This document shows positions 1 through 6,986 of a DNA stretch of 52,859 nt, piece by piece (within the stretch, counting starts at the first letter, position 1; each line of letters opens with the position of its first letter). The translations under genes and the position numbers were made by a program. A model generated the notes under the pieces. The model made no database searches and had not been told where the DNA came from. It worked only from the letters and a program-made list of their open reading frames with translations. Source of the stretch: an uncultured Clostridia bacterium (GTDB lineage Bacteria > Bacillota > Clostridia > Christensenellales > UBA1242); assembly GCA_944350265.1 (NCBI GenBank), contig CALVOG010000009.1, forward strand, positions 1 to 52,859, given 5' to 3'.

Positions 1-34
1 AGAGAAATTTAAAAAATCATAAAAGATACTTTAA

Positions 35-40
35 TATAAT
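35..40 (+). promoter_or_regulatory. -10 element of candidate small RNA
   Basis: TATAAT lies about 7 nt before the predicted start of the structured RNA described next. The -35 region is near the window edge and has no clear consensus. The assignment rests on the perfect -10 hexamer and its position before a structured, terminator-ended segment. Confidence 0.45.
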
Positions 41-46
41 TTGGCT

Positions 47-180
47 GTTAAACGTGTGCTTGTCTTGATACAAGTGGACTCACTTCGTTCGTCCAAACCA
101 AGCACATGCCACAAACTAAACTTAGTTACAAAAAAGCGAAAGTGTTGGCGGAGCATACACACTTCCGCTTTTTGCTTTTT
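47..180 (+). ncRNA. candidate structured small RNA (three-way junction plus terminator)
   Basis: No convincing ORF is present. The sequence folds into a closed three-way junction. The outer stem pairs 53-62 with 99-108 (10 bp, one G-U). One inner hairpin pairs CTTG 64-67 with CAAG 71-74, and the other pairs TGGAC 75-79 with GTCCA 91-95. An intrinsic terminator follows at 131-181 and a TATAAT precedes at 35-40, giving a transcript of about 130 nt. It lacks the T-arm and CCA end of a tRNA and the tRNA-like end of tmRNA. I do not recognise it as SRP, 6S or RNase P RNA. The folding is seen in the sequence; expression is inference. Confidence 0.45.
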
Positions 181-181
181 T
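131..181 (+). terminator. intrinsic terminator
   Basis: A 15-bp stem pairs 131-145 with 159-173 with a single A-C mismatch, and the 3' side is followed by more T residues. It ends the candidate small RNA. The A-tract on its 5' side means it could also act on the minus strand. Confidence 0.75.
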
Positions 182-337
182 GTTTTCTTCTCTATATTAT
201 TTTAGTGTAAACCAATATTCTTTGTTGTCAAGGTTAAAGTGCATGTCAAAAGATTTGTAGATGTTGTGTTTCTCACGACAACCTATGACAACGACAGAAG
301 TATTCGTTTTTTTTGCAATTAAGAGAGTTAGGTGTAA

Positions 338-377
338 AAAGAGAAACATAGACGATTTTTTTGTCTTGTTTCTCTTT
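338..377. terminator. hairpin, possible minus-strand terminator
   Basis: AAAGAGAAACA (338-348) pairs with TGTTTCTCTTT (367-377), extended inward by AGAC/GTCT, giving a stem of about 15 bp. On the minus strand it is followed by a short T-run, on the plus strand by AATATT. The rest of 182-470 holds no gene that I can support. Confidence 0.45.
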
Positions 378-473
378 AATATTCTGCTAGTTTCAAAAGT
401 AAGTGACTAAAACTGCATTTTGTTCAACTAATCGCATAAAATTCACTAACTTACAAGAAACTTTTGTTATATA

Positions 474-503
474 TTGACAAAAGTTTCTTTTTTTTGTTAC
501 AAT
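474..503 (+). promoter_or_regulatory. sigma-A-type promoter of the flippase-like gene
   Basis: TTGACA (474-479), an 18-nt spacer and TACAAT (498-503). The -10 ends only 8 nt before the ATG at 512, so the mRNA should start at or next to the start codon, leaving no room for a ribosome-binding site. This also excludes the longer reading frame that begins upstream at a TTG at 464. Confidence 0.8.
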
Positions 504-511
504 ATATCTAT

Positions 512-1882
512 ATGGACGAGATTGACGAGAAAGTGGTAAAAACCGAAGGCGAGCCTGAGAAGGGCAGTCTTTTTTCACGCCTAAAAGAAAAACGTCAAAA
601 AAAACAAGAAGAAAAAATCGAAGAGTTTAAAAAAGAGGACGACGAAAAGAAAGGCGAAGTTGAAGAAAAGGTTGAAGAAGTCAACAAGGAAATAAAGAAA
701 GTCAACACCAAAAAACAAAAAATCATCAATGTTTGTTTTCTTATCTTCAATGTTGCGCTCGTGGTTGCTATTCTTCTTTGGAATCTTTTAGGACCAACTG
801 ATGATGGTGTCACTCCAATAGCTCAACTCAAAATCACAGGCTGGGCGGTGGTTGTGTATTTAGCCTTCATCGCAATGCTATACTTCTTGGATGTTATAAG
901 TGTCAATCGAATGATTTACCGAAAAACTTTCCGCTCGCGCTGGTGTTTGTCGTATAAGTCGAGCGCAATTTGCCGATATTACGACGCCGTCACACCAATG
1001 GCAAGTGGCGGGCAAGCGTTTATGGCGTCCTATCTTATCAAGCACGACGTGCCAGCCTCCACCTCTCTTTCTATACCCCTTTCCAAACTCGTTTTTCAAA
1101 ATATCGCGTGGATAATCATTTGCGCTGTCAGCCTTATATGCGCAAGTTTTAACCCGCAACTGAGGGGCTTCACCTTCGTTTCGGTGGCAAGTATTATCGG
1201 CTTCGTTCTGGCGCTTGGTATGATAACTGTCATACTCTTTATGTCGCTCTCCAAGAACGGCAAAAAAGTGGTTGGGTGGGTTATTAAGGTCCTCCACAAG
1301 ATGCATCTCGTTAAAAATTACGAGAAAAAATACCAAAGCACAATGAAAGTTGTCGATGATTATCAAGCGATTATGAAGGAATACAGTAAGTCCATCGGCG
1401 ACGTCATCTTGCAAATACTTTTAAGCGCGGGGCGAAATGTTTGCACCAATTCTTTGCCGTTTTTCATTTACTGCGTTTTCAAGGGCTTCCCAGCAACGGG
1501 CGCGGGCGAGCTTTACTCCACCTTCTTTATGGCAGCGTCGTTAATCGAACTTTCGTCCAGTTTCATACCTTTGCCAGGCGGGTCGGGTATGAACGAAATC
1601 ACCTTCAACATAATTTTCAGCAACATCGGCGGGCTGGGTGGCGACACATTTTGGGCGCTCCTTCTTTGGCGCTTCGCAACCTATTATTATCAACTTATCC
1701 AAGGGCTTTGCATTGTCACTTACGACACCGTGTATGGCAACCGCAAGTGGCAGTGGACGAAAAAACGTATGGCGCTTCAACAAGAAAGCCAGGTTTTCAA
1801 AGCCAAGCAAATTGAACTTTTCCGCGCGGAACGCAATAGGCGTCGAAAACGCGAAAAAAGTGTGAAGATATTGAATAAATAA
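512..1882 (+). CDS. lysylphosphatidylglycerol synthase/flippase-like membrane protein (UPF0104 type)
   Basis: 456-residue polytopic membrane protein. Residues 1-70 are highly charged (Lys/Glu) and probably coiled-coil and cytoplasmic. About seven or eight hydrophobic segments follow, with the family's conserved stretch near the C-terminus (PLPGGSGMNE, around residue 350). The last 40 residues are a basic tail rich in Arg/Lys. The family matches the membrane half of MprF and stand-alone YbhN-type proteins, which move or modify lipids. No aminoacyl-transferase (DUF2156-like) half is present, so lysyl transfer is not expected from this protein alone. The ATG at 512 is chosen because a strong promoter ends at 503; there is no SD site, which fits a leaderless mRNA. 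Two small membrane proteins follow and may be co-transcribed. The substrate is unknown. Confidence 0.8.
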   Translation: MDEIDEKVVKTEGEPEKGSLFSRLKEKRQKKQEEKIEEFKKEDDEKKGEVEEKVEEVNKEIKKVNTKKQKIINVCFLIFNVALVVAILLWNLLGPTDDGVTPIAQLKITGWAVVVYLAFIAMLYFLDVISVNRMIYRKTFRSRWCLSYKSSAICRYYDAVTPMASGGQAFMASYLIKHDVPASTSLSIPLSKLVFQNIAWIIICAVSLICASFNPQLRGFTFVSVASIIGFVLALGMITVILFMSLSKNGKKVVGWVIKVLHKMHLVKNYEKKYQSTMKVVDDYQAIMKEYSKSIGDVILQILLSAGRNVCTNSLPFFIYCVFKGFPATGAGELYSTFFMAASLIELSSSFIPLPGGSGMNEITFNIIFSNIGGLGGDTFWALLLWRFATYYYQLIQGLCIVTYDTVYGNRKWQWTKKRMALQQESQVFKAKQIELFRAERNRRRKREKSVKILNK

Positions 1883-1906
1883 TCTAAATTTTTTCAAACT
1901 AAGGGT

Positions 1907-2422
1907 ATGAAGAAAACATATCCTTATATTTTTGTCATTGTAATTTTGGTGGCGCTTCTTGGGCTTGTTCTTTATCTCGGCTTCTCGGGCTACCTTTTTT
2001 CGGTTTCATTAAATGCTCTTTCCACTGACTTGCCCATCGGTAAGGTCAGCGAGGTGACGCTTTCGCCAAATGAAACAAGCGTGTTAACCTTCACCATTGA
2101 CGGCGACTATTTGCCGGGCGAAAAGTTAGATAGCGTTGTGCAAATCCGCGCGGGCGACGATTGTGACAATGTGCGCGTTCGAGTTAAAGGCGTTTTTTCG
2201 CAAGGTTTGGAGGCAGATTTTGAAGCGTCCAACAACTTTGTGAAGGCGACTGATGGCTATTTTTATCTCACGGAACCTCTCGCAGGCGGGAATAAGGTGA
2301 CATTTTCAAAGAGCGTTATTTTGCCAAGCGCGCTTGCAAACGATAACTACATCCTTTCAATAATCGTTGAAAACATCGACGCAATGAAAGAAAATATTTG
2401 GGGCGATTATGAAATTGCCTAA
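1907..2422 (+). CDS. membrane-anchored extracytoplasmic protein, unknown function
   Basis: 171 residues. Residues 1-33 form a signal-anchor: a short Lys pair, then a long hydrophobic run. The rest is extracytoplasmic, rich in Thr/Ser/Val with alternating polar and hydrophobic residues typical of a beta-sandwich. It begins 24 nt after the upstream stop and no promoter is visible between them, so it is probably in that operon. The SD is weak (AAGGG too close to the ATG). The fold pattern is vaguely like the TasA/camelysin type of secreted fibre protein, but I see no diagnostic motif and assign no function. Confidence 0.7.
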   Translation: MKKTYPYIFVIVILVALLGLVLYLGFSGYLFSVSLNALSTDLPIGKVSEVTLSPNETSVLTFTIDGDYLPGEKLDSVVQIRAGDDCDNVRVRVKGVFSQGLEADFEASNNFVKATDGYFYLTEPLAGGNKVTFSKSVILPSALANDNYILSIIVENIDAMKENIWGDYEIA

Positions 2423-2475
2423 TTTTGCTGGACTTTTCTTTTGCAATCTATTAAAATATTCTTATAGGAGTTCTA

Positions 2476-2808
2476 ATGGAAGATAAAAAAAATCCTCCTT
2501 TTCCGCCTCCACCACCTAATATCGGGGCGAAAATGAAAGATGACGTGAAGAATAACGCGCCAGCGGGTGGCGTAAGTTTTCCATTACCTCCAAAACCTCC
2601 GCAAGGAAAAGTCATTGAGAAAAAAGAAATGCCTGCAATGCCACAAATGACACCTCCACAGTTTAAAAATGTCGATGAAAATATGGTTAGTGAGCAGGAC
2701 GCAGAGAAAAAGAAACCTATTGATAAGGTTAAAGTTTGGTCGATTTCGGGTGTTACCTTTGGCGGACTGTTGCTTATCGCTTGCCTTGTGTTGGTTTTTG
2801 TTATTTAA
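2476..2808 (+). CDS. small proline-rich tail-anchored membrane protein
   Basis: 110 residues. The first ~75 are hydrophilic and proline-rich, with short polyproline runs (e.g. FPPPPPN) and repeated PP-containing blocks. One transmembrane helix (about residues 88-109) ends the protein, giving a cytoplasmic domain with a C-terminal anchor. A good SD (AGGAG) lies before the ATG. It is the third gene of the flippase-like cluster. Proline-rich cytoplasmic tails often act as flexible tethers, but no partner can be read from sequence. Function unknown. Confidence 0.7.
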   Translation: MEDKKNPPFPPPPPNIGAKMKDDVKNNAPAGGVSFPLPPKPPQGKVIEKKEMPAMPQMTPPQFKNVDENMVSEQDAEKKKPIDKVKVWSISGVTFGGLLLIACLVLVFVI

Positions 2809-3228
2809 TCAACAAGAATAAGACATCGCCACATAGTGTGTTTTATGTGGTAGTTTGATTTAGCATCTTTATTGCTTTAAGTGTAAATAGTTAAAAAGAG
2901 TAAGTTGTTTATGCCTTGTGAGATAAAAAAAGCTTTTTTAAAAAGGTAGAAGAGGATAAATCGAATATTTAAAAAGAGTGTGAAATGATAGTTGGTGATT
3001 TAATAATGATTAAGTAAACCAATGAAGCCAAGAATAAGCGTTATCTCTTTTAGTTCAAAGATATTAATATTAAAAAAAAAGAAACCGTTTTGTAACTAGC
3101 ATAATAAATAAAAACACTTTTTTAGCGCCAAATCTCTTTTTATTAGTTTTAAAAATTATCGATTGAGTTTTTTTCGAAAATTCAGCAGTTTTTTGTTGGA
3201 TTTTCTTTTTTTTGGCAATATTTAAATT
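2809..3228. other. gene-free interval with hairpin and next promoter
   Basis: 420 nt without a supportable gene. A 7-bp hairpin (CCACATA 2829-2835 with TATGTGG 2844-2850) just after the upstream stop may help end transcription, though no T-run follows. At the 3' end, TTGTTG (3193-3198), an 18-nt spacer and AATATT (3217-3222) form a probable promoter ending 6 nt before the next ATG. The remainder is AT-rich with no visible structure. Confidence 0.5.
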
Positions 3229-3675
3229 ATGAAAAAACTTTTGGTGTTTGGGCTTATTATTTTTATGCTCTTATTAACAACATTTGTGAAAAATGAAAAA
3301 AATCCACTCTTCGCGCTTGCTGATAGGGTGTGCTTGGTGGTGGAAAATGGCGCGCTTAGTGGCGATGAAATTGTTGATATGGGCGATGTTGATTTTGTTT
3401 ATCTGGGCGGTGAAGAAGCGAAAGAGGCTGTGAAGAAGACAAAAGTTGAGGGACTAGAATTTTATATCAGCGCTCTAACTAAGGACGAAATTTTAAAACT
3501 TTTAAAGGCAACTGTGCTTAGCGAAAGCGTTGTTGAGGGGATGAAAATAACTTACGCCTATTCGCCATACTATCAAAACTCGGTCACGCTGGACGGCAAA
3601 AAAGTTAATCTTCAAATCGCCGAAAGAGACGGAGAAATCATTGCGGGCTTTCCACTTATCCTCACGGGTTATTAA
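3229..3675 (+). CDS. exported protein of the sporulation-locus region, unknown function
   Basis: 148 residues. Residues 1-20 are an N-terminal hydrophobic segment after MKK (signal peptide or anchor). The mature part has two halves: an alpha/beta region and a C-terminal stretch reading VNLQIAERDG followed by a Gly-Phe-Pro-Leu-Ile ending, with the feel of a conserved Bacillota family I cannot name with certainty. It lies directly upstream of a SpoIIQ-like gene. In Bacillus the corresponding position is held by the exported protein YwmB, but I see no clear YwmB signature, so that is only a positional suggestion. There is no SD, and the promoter -10 sits 6 nt before the ATG, so the mRNA is predicted to be leaderless. 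Confidence 0.65.
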   Translation: MKKLLVFGLIIFMLLLTTFVKNEKNPLFALADRVCLVVENGALSGDEIVDMGDVDFVYLGGEEAKEAVKKTKVEGLEFYISALTKDEILKLLKATVLSESVVEGMKITYAYSPYYQNSVTLDGKKVNLQIAERDGEIIAGFPLILTGY

Positions 3676-3739
3676 AAAATTTGAAAATTTATGTTTAAAC
3701 TCATTTTTTTTCGTCAATAACACCGGTATGGAGGAAAAT

Positions 3740-4300
3740 ATGGAAATAAAATCAAACAAATTCAAAAACTTTTGCAAAAGATATGGCGCGTTGACGCTTG
3801 CAGGTGTGTTTGCGGTGGCGATTGCTCTCACGGTGGCGCTGACGGTTGGCGCAAGCACCAATCAGGTTTCCACTTCAAACCTTTCCTTTCAAGTGCCAAT
3901 GAACAATGCGGAAATCATCAAGGACTACTCCGACCAAAAATTGCAATATAACGCAATGGTGAACAAGTGGGAGATTCACCTAGGGATTGACTTCGCTTCT
4001 CCAACCGATTCAAGTGTTATGGCGGTTTTGGACGGCGAAGTGACCGACGTTTCATCCAATAGTTTGGAAGGAAACATCGTGGAAATCACACACGACAACG
4101 GCTTCAAAAGCGTTTACTCCTCGCTTGGTGATGAAGTTTTGGTGAAGGAAGGCGATGTTGTGAAAAAGGGCGACAAAATCGGCGAGGCTTCAAACTCGGC
4201 AGGCAGAGAGTTTGACGACGAAAACGCGCTTCACTTTGTGCTTATGAAGGACGGCGTGGAGGTTGACCCGAACGAGTATTTAGACTTAGGCAACAAATAG
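3740..4300 (+). CDS. SpoIIQ-like membrane-anchored LytM (M23) protein, degenerate active site
   Basis: 186 residues: a basic N-terminus, one transmembrane segment (about 16-38), then an M23/LytM domain (about 75-180). The first zinc motif is intact (HLGID, His80 and Asp84). The second motif, normally His-x-His, reads A-L-H (Ala163, His165), so one ligand is missing and peptidase activity is doubtful. SpoIIQ of Bacillus is likewise a catalytically dead LytM protein that forms the forespore side of the SpoIIQ-SpoIIIAH channel during engulfment. The combination of a single membrane anchor, a degenerate LytM domain and nearby spoIIID supports this role. The start at 3740 is chosen for its GGAGG site 5 nt upstream; a longer frame from 3641 lacks support. 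An ordinary M23 endopeptidase is the alternative. Confidence 0.7.
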   Translation: MEIKSNKFKNFCKRYGALTLAGVFAVAIALTVALTVGASTNQVSTSNLSFQVPMNNAEIIKDYSDQKLQYNAMVNKWEIHLGIDFASPTDSSVMAVLDGEVTDVSSNSLEGNIVEITHDNGFKSVYSSLGDEVLVKEGDVVKKGDKIGEASNSAGREFDDENALHFVLMKDGVEVDPNEYLDLGNK

Positions 4301-4315
4301 TCCTATAAATTAACA

Positions 4316-4348
4316 AAAGGCGTTTTCTCTTAGAAAGCGTCTTTTTTT
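4316..4348 (+). terminator. intrinsic terminator of the SpoIIQ-like gene
   Basis: GGCGTTTTC (4319-4327) pairs with GAAAGCGTC (4333-4341), using G-U pairs, with a 5-nt loop and seven T residues. Confidence 0.75.
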
Positions 4349-4502
4349 AAATTAAAGTTTTCCTTAAAATAGAATGACTTTTATTAAAATTTAGGTTTAA
4401 ACTTTTCTTAAAAAATGAAATTTTACTTTTCTTAAAACAAATTCATTAAATTGTCAAATTCCTGTTAAAATGATTTAAGTTTCAAATTTTATATAATAAA
4501 AC

Positions 4503-4690
4503 AGAACGTCTCAACCTTAATTTTATATAGAACGCCTCAACCTTAATTTTATATAGAACGCCTTAACCTTAGTTTTAAATAATAAAATAGAATGTTTTAT
4601 CATAGTTTTAAATAATAAAATAGAATGTTTTATCTTAGTTTTATGTAATAAAATAGAACGTTTTAACCTTAATTTTAGATAAATAAATTT
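4503..4690. repeat. six-copy tandem repeat upstream of acpP
   Basis: Six units each begin AGAAYG and run through a CTTA(A/G)TTTTA core. Units start at 4503, 4529, 4555, 4589, 4622 and 4655. The first two are 26 bp; the next three are 33-34 bp because they carry an extra AATAATAAAAT segment. Copies are 70-95% alike by eye. No start codon or frame runs through the array. It lies 50-240 nt upstream of the acpP promoter, where it could act in transcription control or simply be a slippage-prone AT-rich minisatellite. Confidence 0.85.
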
Positions 4691-4739
4691 ATGCGTCTTT
4701 AAAACTTTTAATTTTTCTTTTGAAAAAGCACGAAAAAAG

Positions 4740-4769
4740 TTGCATTATTTTTCTATTTTATGCTATTAT
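4740..4769 (+). promoter_or_regulatory. promoter of acpP
   Basis: TTGCAT (4740-4745), an 18-nt spacer and TATTAT (4764-4769), followed by a short 5' leader with an SD site (GGAGGG) before the ATG at 4788. Confidence 0.6.
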
Positions 4770-4787
4770 AAAAGAGCGGAGGGCTTT

Positions 4788-5018
4788 ATGATTATCGAAA
4801 AAGTTAAAGAATTGCTTGCTGAGCAACTTGGAATCGATGCGAAAACAATCGCTGACGATGCTAATATTTTGGAAGATTTGGGCGCAGATTCGCTGGATAT
4901 TATCGAAATGCTGATGACGCTTGAAGATGAGTATGGCGTGACCATACCTGACGACCAAATCAATCAAGTTAAAACGGTCAGACAGGTTGCGGAACTTATC
5001 GAAAAATGTAAGAATTAG
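4788..5018 (+). CDS. acpP: acyl carrier protein
   Basis: 76-residue acidic four-helix carrier protein of type II fatty acid synthesis. The phosphopantetheine attachment motif GADSLDIIE is intact, with Ser35 as the modified residue. Length and the helix-III signature (IPDDQINQVKTV) are those of a standard AcpP. The start at 4788 has an upstream GGAGGG and the expected M-I-x-E-K-V beginning. It stands alone here rather than in a fab operon, with its own promoter and an unusual tandem repeat upstream. Secondary-metabolite carrier proteins look similar, but the canonical length and sequence favour the housekeeping role. Confidence 0.92.
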   Translation: MIIEKVKELLAEQLGIDAKTIADDANILEDLGADSLDIIEMLMTLEDEYGVTIPDDQINQVKTVRQVAELIEKCKN

Positions 5019-5076
5019 ACAAACTTTATCATAATTCGACAAATTCTCTCATATTTTCATATGGGAGGATTTTTTT

Positions 5077-5346
5077 ATGAAACCATATATCGCAAGTCGC
5101 ACGAGAGAACTAGGAGAGTATGTTTTAAGAACCAATGAAACGATAAGGGCGAGCGCAAAAAAGTTTCATATTTCAAAAAGCACGGTGCATTATGACCTTT
5201 CTGTGAGGTTAAAAAAAGTGGACTATGACCTATATAGAAAGATTAAAAAAATTTTGGAAAAGCATTTCGAAGAGAAGCACATCCGTGGAGGTGAGGCGAC
5301 GAAGTTGGCGAAAAAAGCGCTCAAAGAAAAGAAACAAAATAATTGA
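5077..5346 (+). CDS. spoIIID: sporulation transcription factor SpoIIID
   Basis: 89-residue DNA-binding protein with an N-terminal helix-turn-helix (ASAKKFHISKSTVHYDL, about residues 25-42) and a basic C-terminal region containing the RGGEATK segment typical of SpoIIID. SpoIIID acts in the mother cell with sigma-E, switching gene sets before sigma-K. The SD is strong (GGGAGG). In many Clostridia and Bacilli spoIIID sits downstream of spoIIQ or an M23 gene and upstream of mreB/mbl. Here acpP lies between, and mreB/mbl is absent from the following 1.6 kb. Confidence 0.92.
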   Translation: MKPYIASRTRELGEYVLRTNETIRASAKKFHISKSTVHYDLSVRLKKVDYDLYRKIKKILEKHFEEKHIRGGEATKLAKKALKEKKQNN

Positions 5347-5462
5347 AAGATTGTTATTCTTAGCATAGTTATGAACCGCAAAAATTAATTAAAAAATGTG
5401 ATTTAGATAGCAAAAAAATGTCAAATGACAGGTGTTAAACGTGAAAAATTTGCTCATATGGC

Positions 5463-5564
5463 GATTATAAATACGCCAAAAATTTAACCGAAAAGAGATT
5501 ACAAATACGCCAAAAATTTGACCGAAAGGTGGTTTTAAATACGTCAAAAATTTATTGAACAAGA
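5463..5564. repeat. 34-bp tandem repeat, three copies
   Basis: Three 34-bp units (5463-5496, 5497-5530, 5531-5564), each containing AAATACG(C/T)CAAAAATTT. The first two differ at few positions and the third has decayed at its 3' end. No ORF with a start signal crosses the array. Confidence 0.85.
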
Positions 5565-5754
5565 GATGATTTAGAGACTGAAATTTGTCGGTTAAAAGCG
5601 TTAAAAAATGAGGATAATTAGAAAAAAACAAATTAAATATTTCGACAAAAACAATTCGAAATAAATCTAAAAAAATAATTTAAAATAATTAGAAAAAATC
5701 AATTTAAAATAATTAAAAAAATTAAATAAAATTTATAAAAAATAAAAAAACATC

Positions 5755-5806
5755 AAAAAAATAGCCAAAAAATCAATTTTTTTTGAAAAAAAGGCTATTT
5801 TTTTAT
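5755..5806. terminator. bidirectional terminator-like palindrome
   Basis: A-run plus TAGCC (up to 5766) pairs with GGCTA plus a T-run (5793-5806). The loop itself contains a second complementary pair (CAAAAAATCAATTTTTTTTG). The A-stem/T-stem symmetry makes it a terminator in both directions. It is the first good stop for spoIIID transcripts, although 400 nt downstream. Confidence 0.65.
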
Positions 5807-5910
5807 TTTTTTTGGTAATTTCATTTTAATTTCAAAAGATTTTAAATAATTAAGAGTGAAAAATAGCGGGATAAGAGTTTGGTGATGATGAGCGCTTTTA
5901 GAGGAAACTT

Positions 5911-6028
5911 ACTATAACACTTCTGCCGTAAGAGAATACGGCTAAATGTCATTCTGAGGCGACCGAAAGGGAAGCCGAAGAATCTCGTCGTAGGAATGGC
6001 TTACAAAGACTCTAAAACCACCACTTTG
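5911..6028 (+). repeat. dispersed hairpin repeat, copy 1 (full length)
   Basis: Longest form of the family. It has a module with a GCCGTA/TACGGC hairpin (5924-5942), then TGTCATTCTGAG (5948-5959), a variable interior, GAAGAATCTCGTCGTAG, and a tail ending ACCACTTTG. ATTCT and AGAAT pair across the interior. Shares its 5' module with the copy at 43698 and its 3' tail with the copy at 27715. Confidence 0.85.
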
Positions 6029-6086
6029 TTTTCGAACATAATGGTCTTTTTAAGAGGTGCTTATTAGAAATACGCGGGCTGTATGA

Positions 6087-6160
6087 AGAGGATAGAATAG
6101 ACATACGCGGGCGGGTGCTACGACGAGATTCTTCGCTTTGCTCAGAATGACAAATAAGGC
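6087..6160 (-). repeat. dispersed hairpin repeat, copy 2
   Basis: Inverted copy (GAGATTCTTCGCTTTGCTCA followed by GAATGACA) with a module before it that reads AGAGGATAGA and CGCGGGCGGGTGCTACGACG. Nearly identical over about 70 nt to the copy at 6361. Confidence 0.85.
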
Positions 6161-6251
6161 GACAGTCCTTGCGGTATAAGCGCTATGATTTGTTAAGAGT
6201 TTTTTGAGAGGCATCCGCGGGCGAAACTAAAGCATCAAAAATCCAAAGTTT

Positions 6252-6310
6252 AACACGCAATACCTTAAAAAGTGACAGCGTCACCTTCGCTCCGCTCAGA
6301 ATGACCAAGC
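6252..6310 (-). repeat. dispersed hairpin repeat, copy 3
   Basis: Inverted partial copy (CTCAGAATGAC) preceded by an ACCTTAAAAA module and the hairpin GTGAC-AGC-GTCAC. The same module at 43449 carries GTGGC-TTT-GCCAC, so both arms changed together. Confidence 0.75.
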
Positions 6311-6360
6311 GCGCTTGGATGGGTGAGGTGTTTTGAGTTTAGCCGTGTTTTTCTAGCAAT

Positions 6361-6470
6361 AAGAGGATAGATTAGACGCTCGCGGGCGGGTGCTACGACG
6401 AGATTCTTCGCTTTGCTCAGAATGACAAATAACTGCCTTGCCTAACGGTTGAAGCGTTACTGCGCGTTAG
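6361..6470 (-). repeat. dispersed hairpin repeat, copy 4 with CCTAACG/CGTTAGG module
   Basis: The first 72 nt nearly match the copy at 6087. They are followed by another module in which CCTAACG (6441-6447) pairs with CGTTAGG (6464-6470) around a GTTACTGCGCG segment that recurs at 43609. Confidence 0.8.
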
Positions 6471-6559
6471 GCGTTTTATAGACGGAGGTTGTATTTAAGT
6501 TTTTTTGAAAGGTTAGATTAGGCATACGCGAGCGGTGATTGTCTAGCCTTCGGTATAAG

Positions 6560-6902
6560 CGATATAGCCTAACACGTAACACAATAAAAAATGCCGATAT
6601 AACCAACATTTATTTTTTTACGTTTTTATTAGATTTTTTACGTTTTTTTAATTAATTTATAACTTTTTTTCAATTATTTTTTATTTTTTCATATTTTTAA
6701 CGATATTTTTGATAATTTTTTATAATTTGATTAAATTGCTATAAAATTAATTTGATATTTTTTTATATTTTCAAAAATAGCTTTTTATAATTTTTTTGTT
6801 GATGTTTTTAGTAATTTTTCGTTGGCGTTTTAGGGATTTTTTCGATGGTGGTTTTTGGTTATATTTTTTTATAAAAATATCGATAAATTTGCTTATTTTG
6901 TT
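6560..6902. other. AT-rich gene-free tract before the giant gene
   Basis: Roughly 340 nt dominated by T-runs and short AT repeats, with no ORF, repeat copy or stable GC-containing stem. It separates the repeat island from the promoter of the giant lipoprotein gene. Confidence 0.5.
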
Positions 6903-6930
6903 TTGATTTATTTTTCGTTTAGTTTATAAT
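6903..6930 (+). promoter_or_regulatory. promoter of the giant lipoprotein gene
   Basis: TTGATT (6903-6908), a 16-nt spacer and TATAAT (6925-6930). A leader of about 50 nt ends in a strong SD (TAGGAGG) before the ATG at 6987. Confidence 0.65.
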
Positions 6931-6986
6931 ATAAATATATGACTTATAAATGTTGACTTTATGCAAATATTATCTTAGGAGGAGTT

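Noticed and set aside
53..108. tRNA gene
   Set aside because: It has only two inner hairpins, no T-loop consensus, no anticodon arm of correct size and no CCA end.
464..511. Longer N-terminus of the flippase-like protein starting at a TTG at 464
   Set aside because: This stretch holds the TTGACA/TACAAT promoter; transcription would begin after it.
4503..4690. CRISPR array reading of the tandem repeat upstream of acpP
   Set aside because: Units are contiguous without unique spacers, vary in length, and no cas genes are near.
5389..5631. 80-residue minus-strand frame downstream of spoIIID
   Set aside because: It runs through the 34-bp tandem repeats, is Phe/Leu-rich from AT-rich DNA, and has no SD or promoter.
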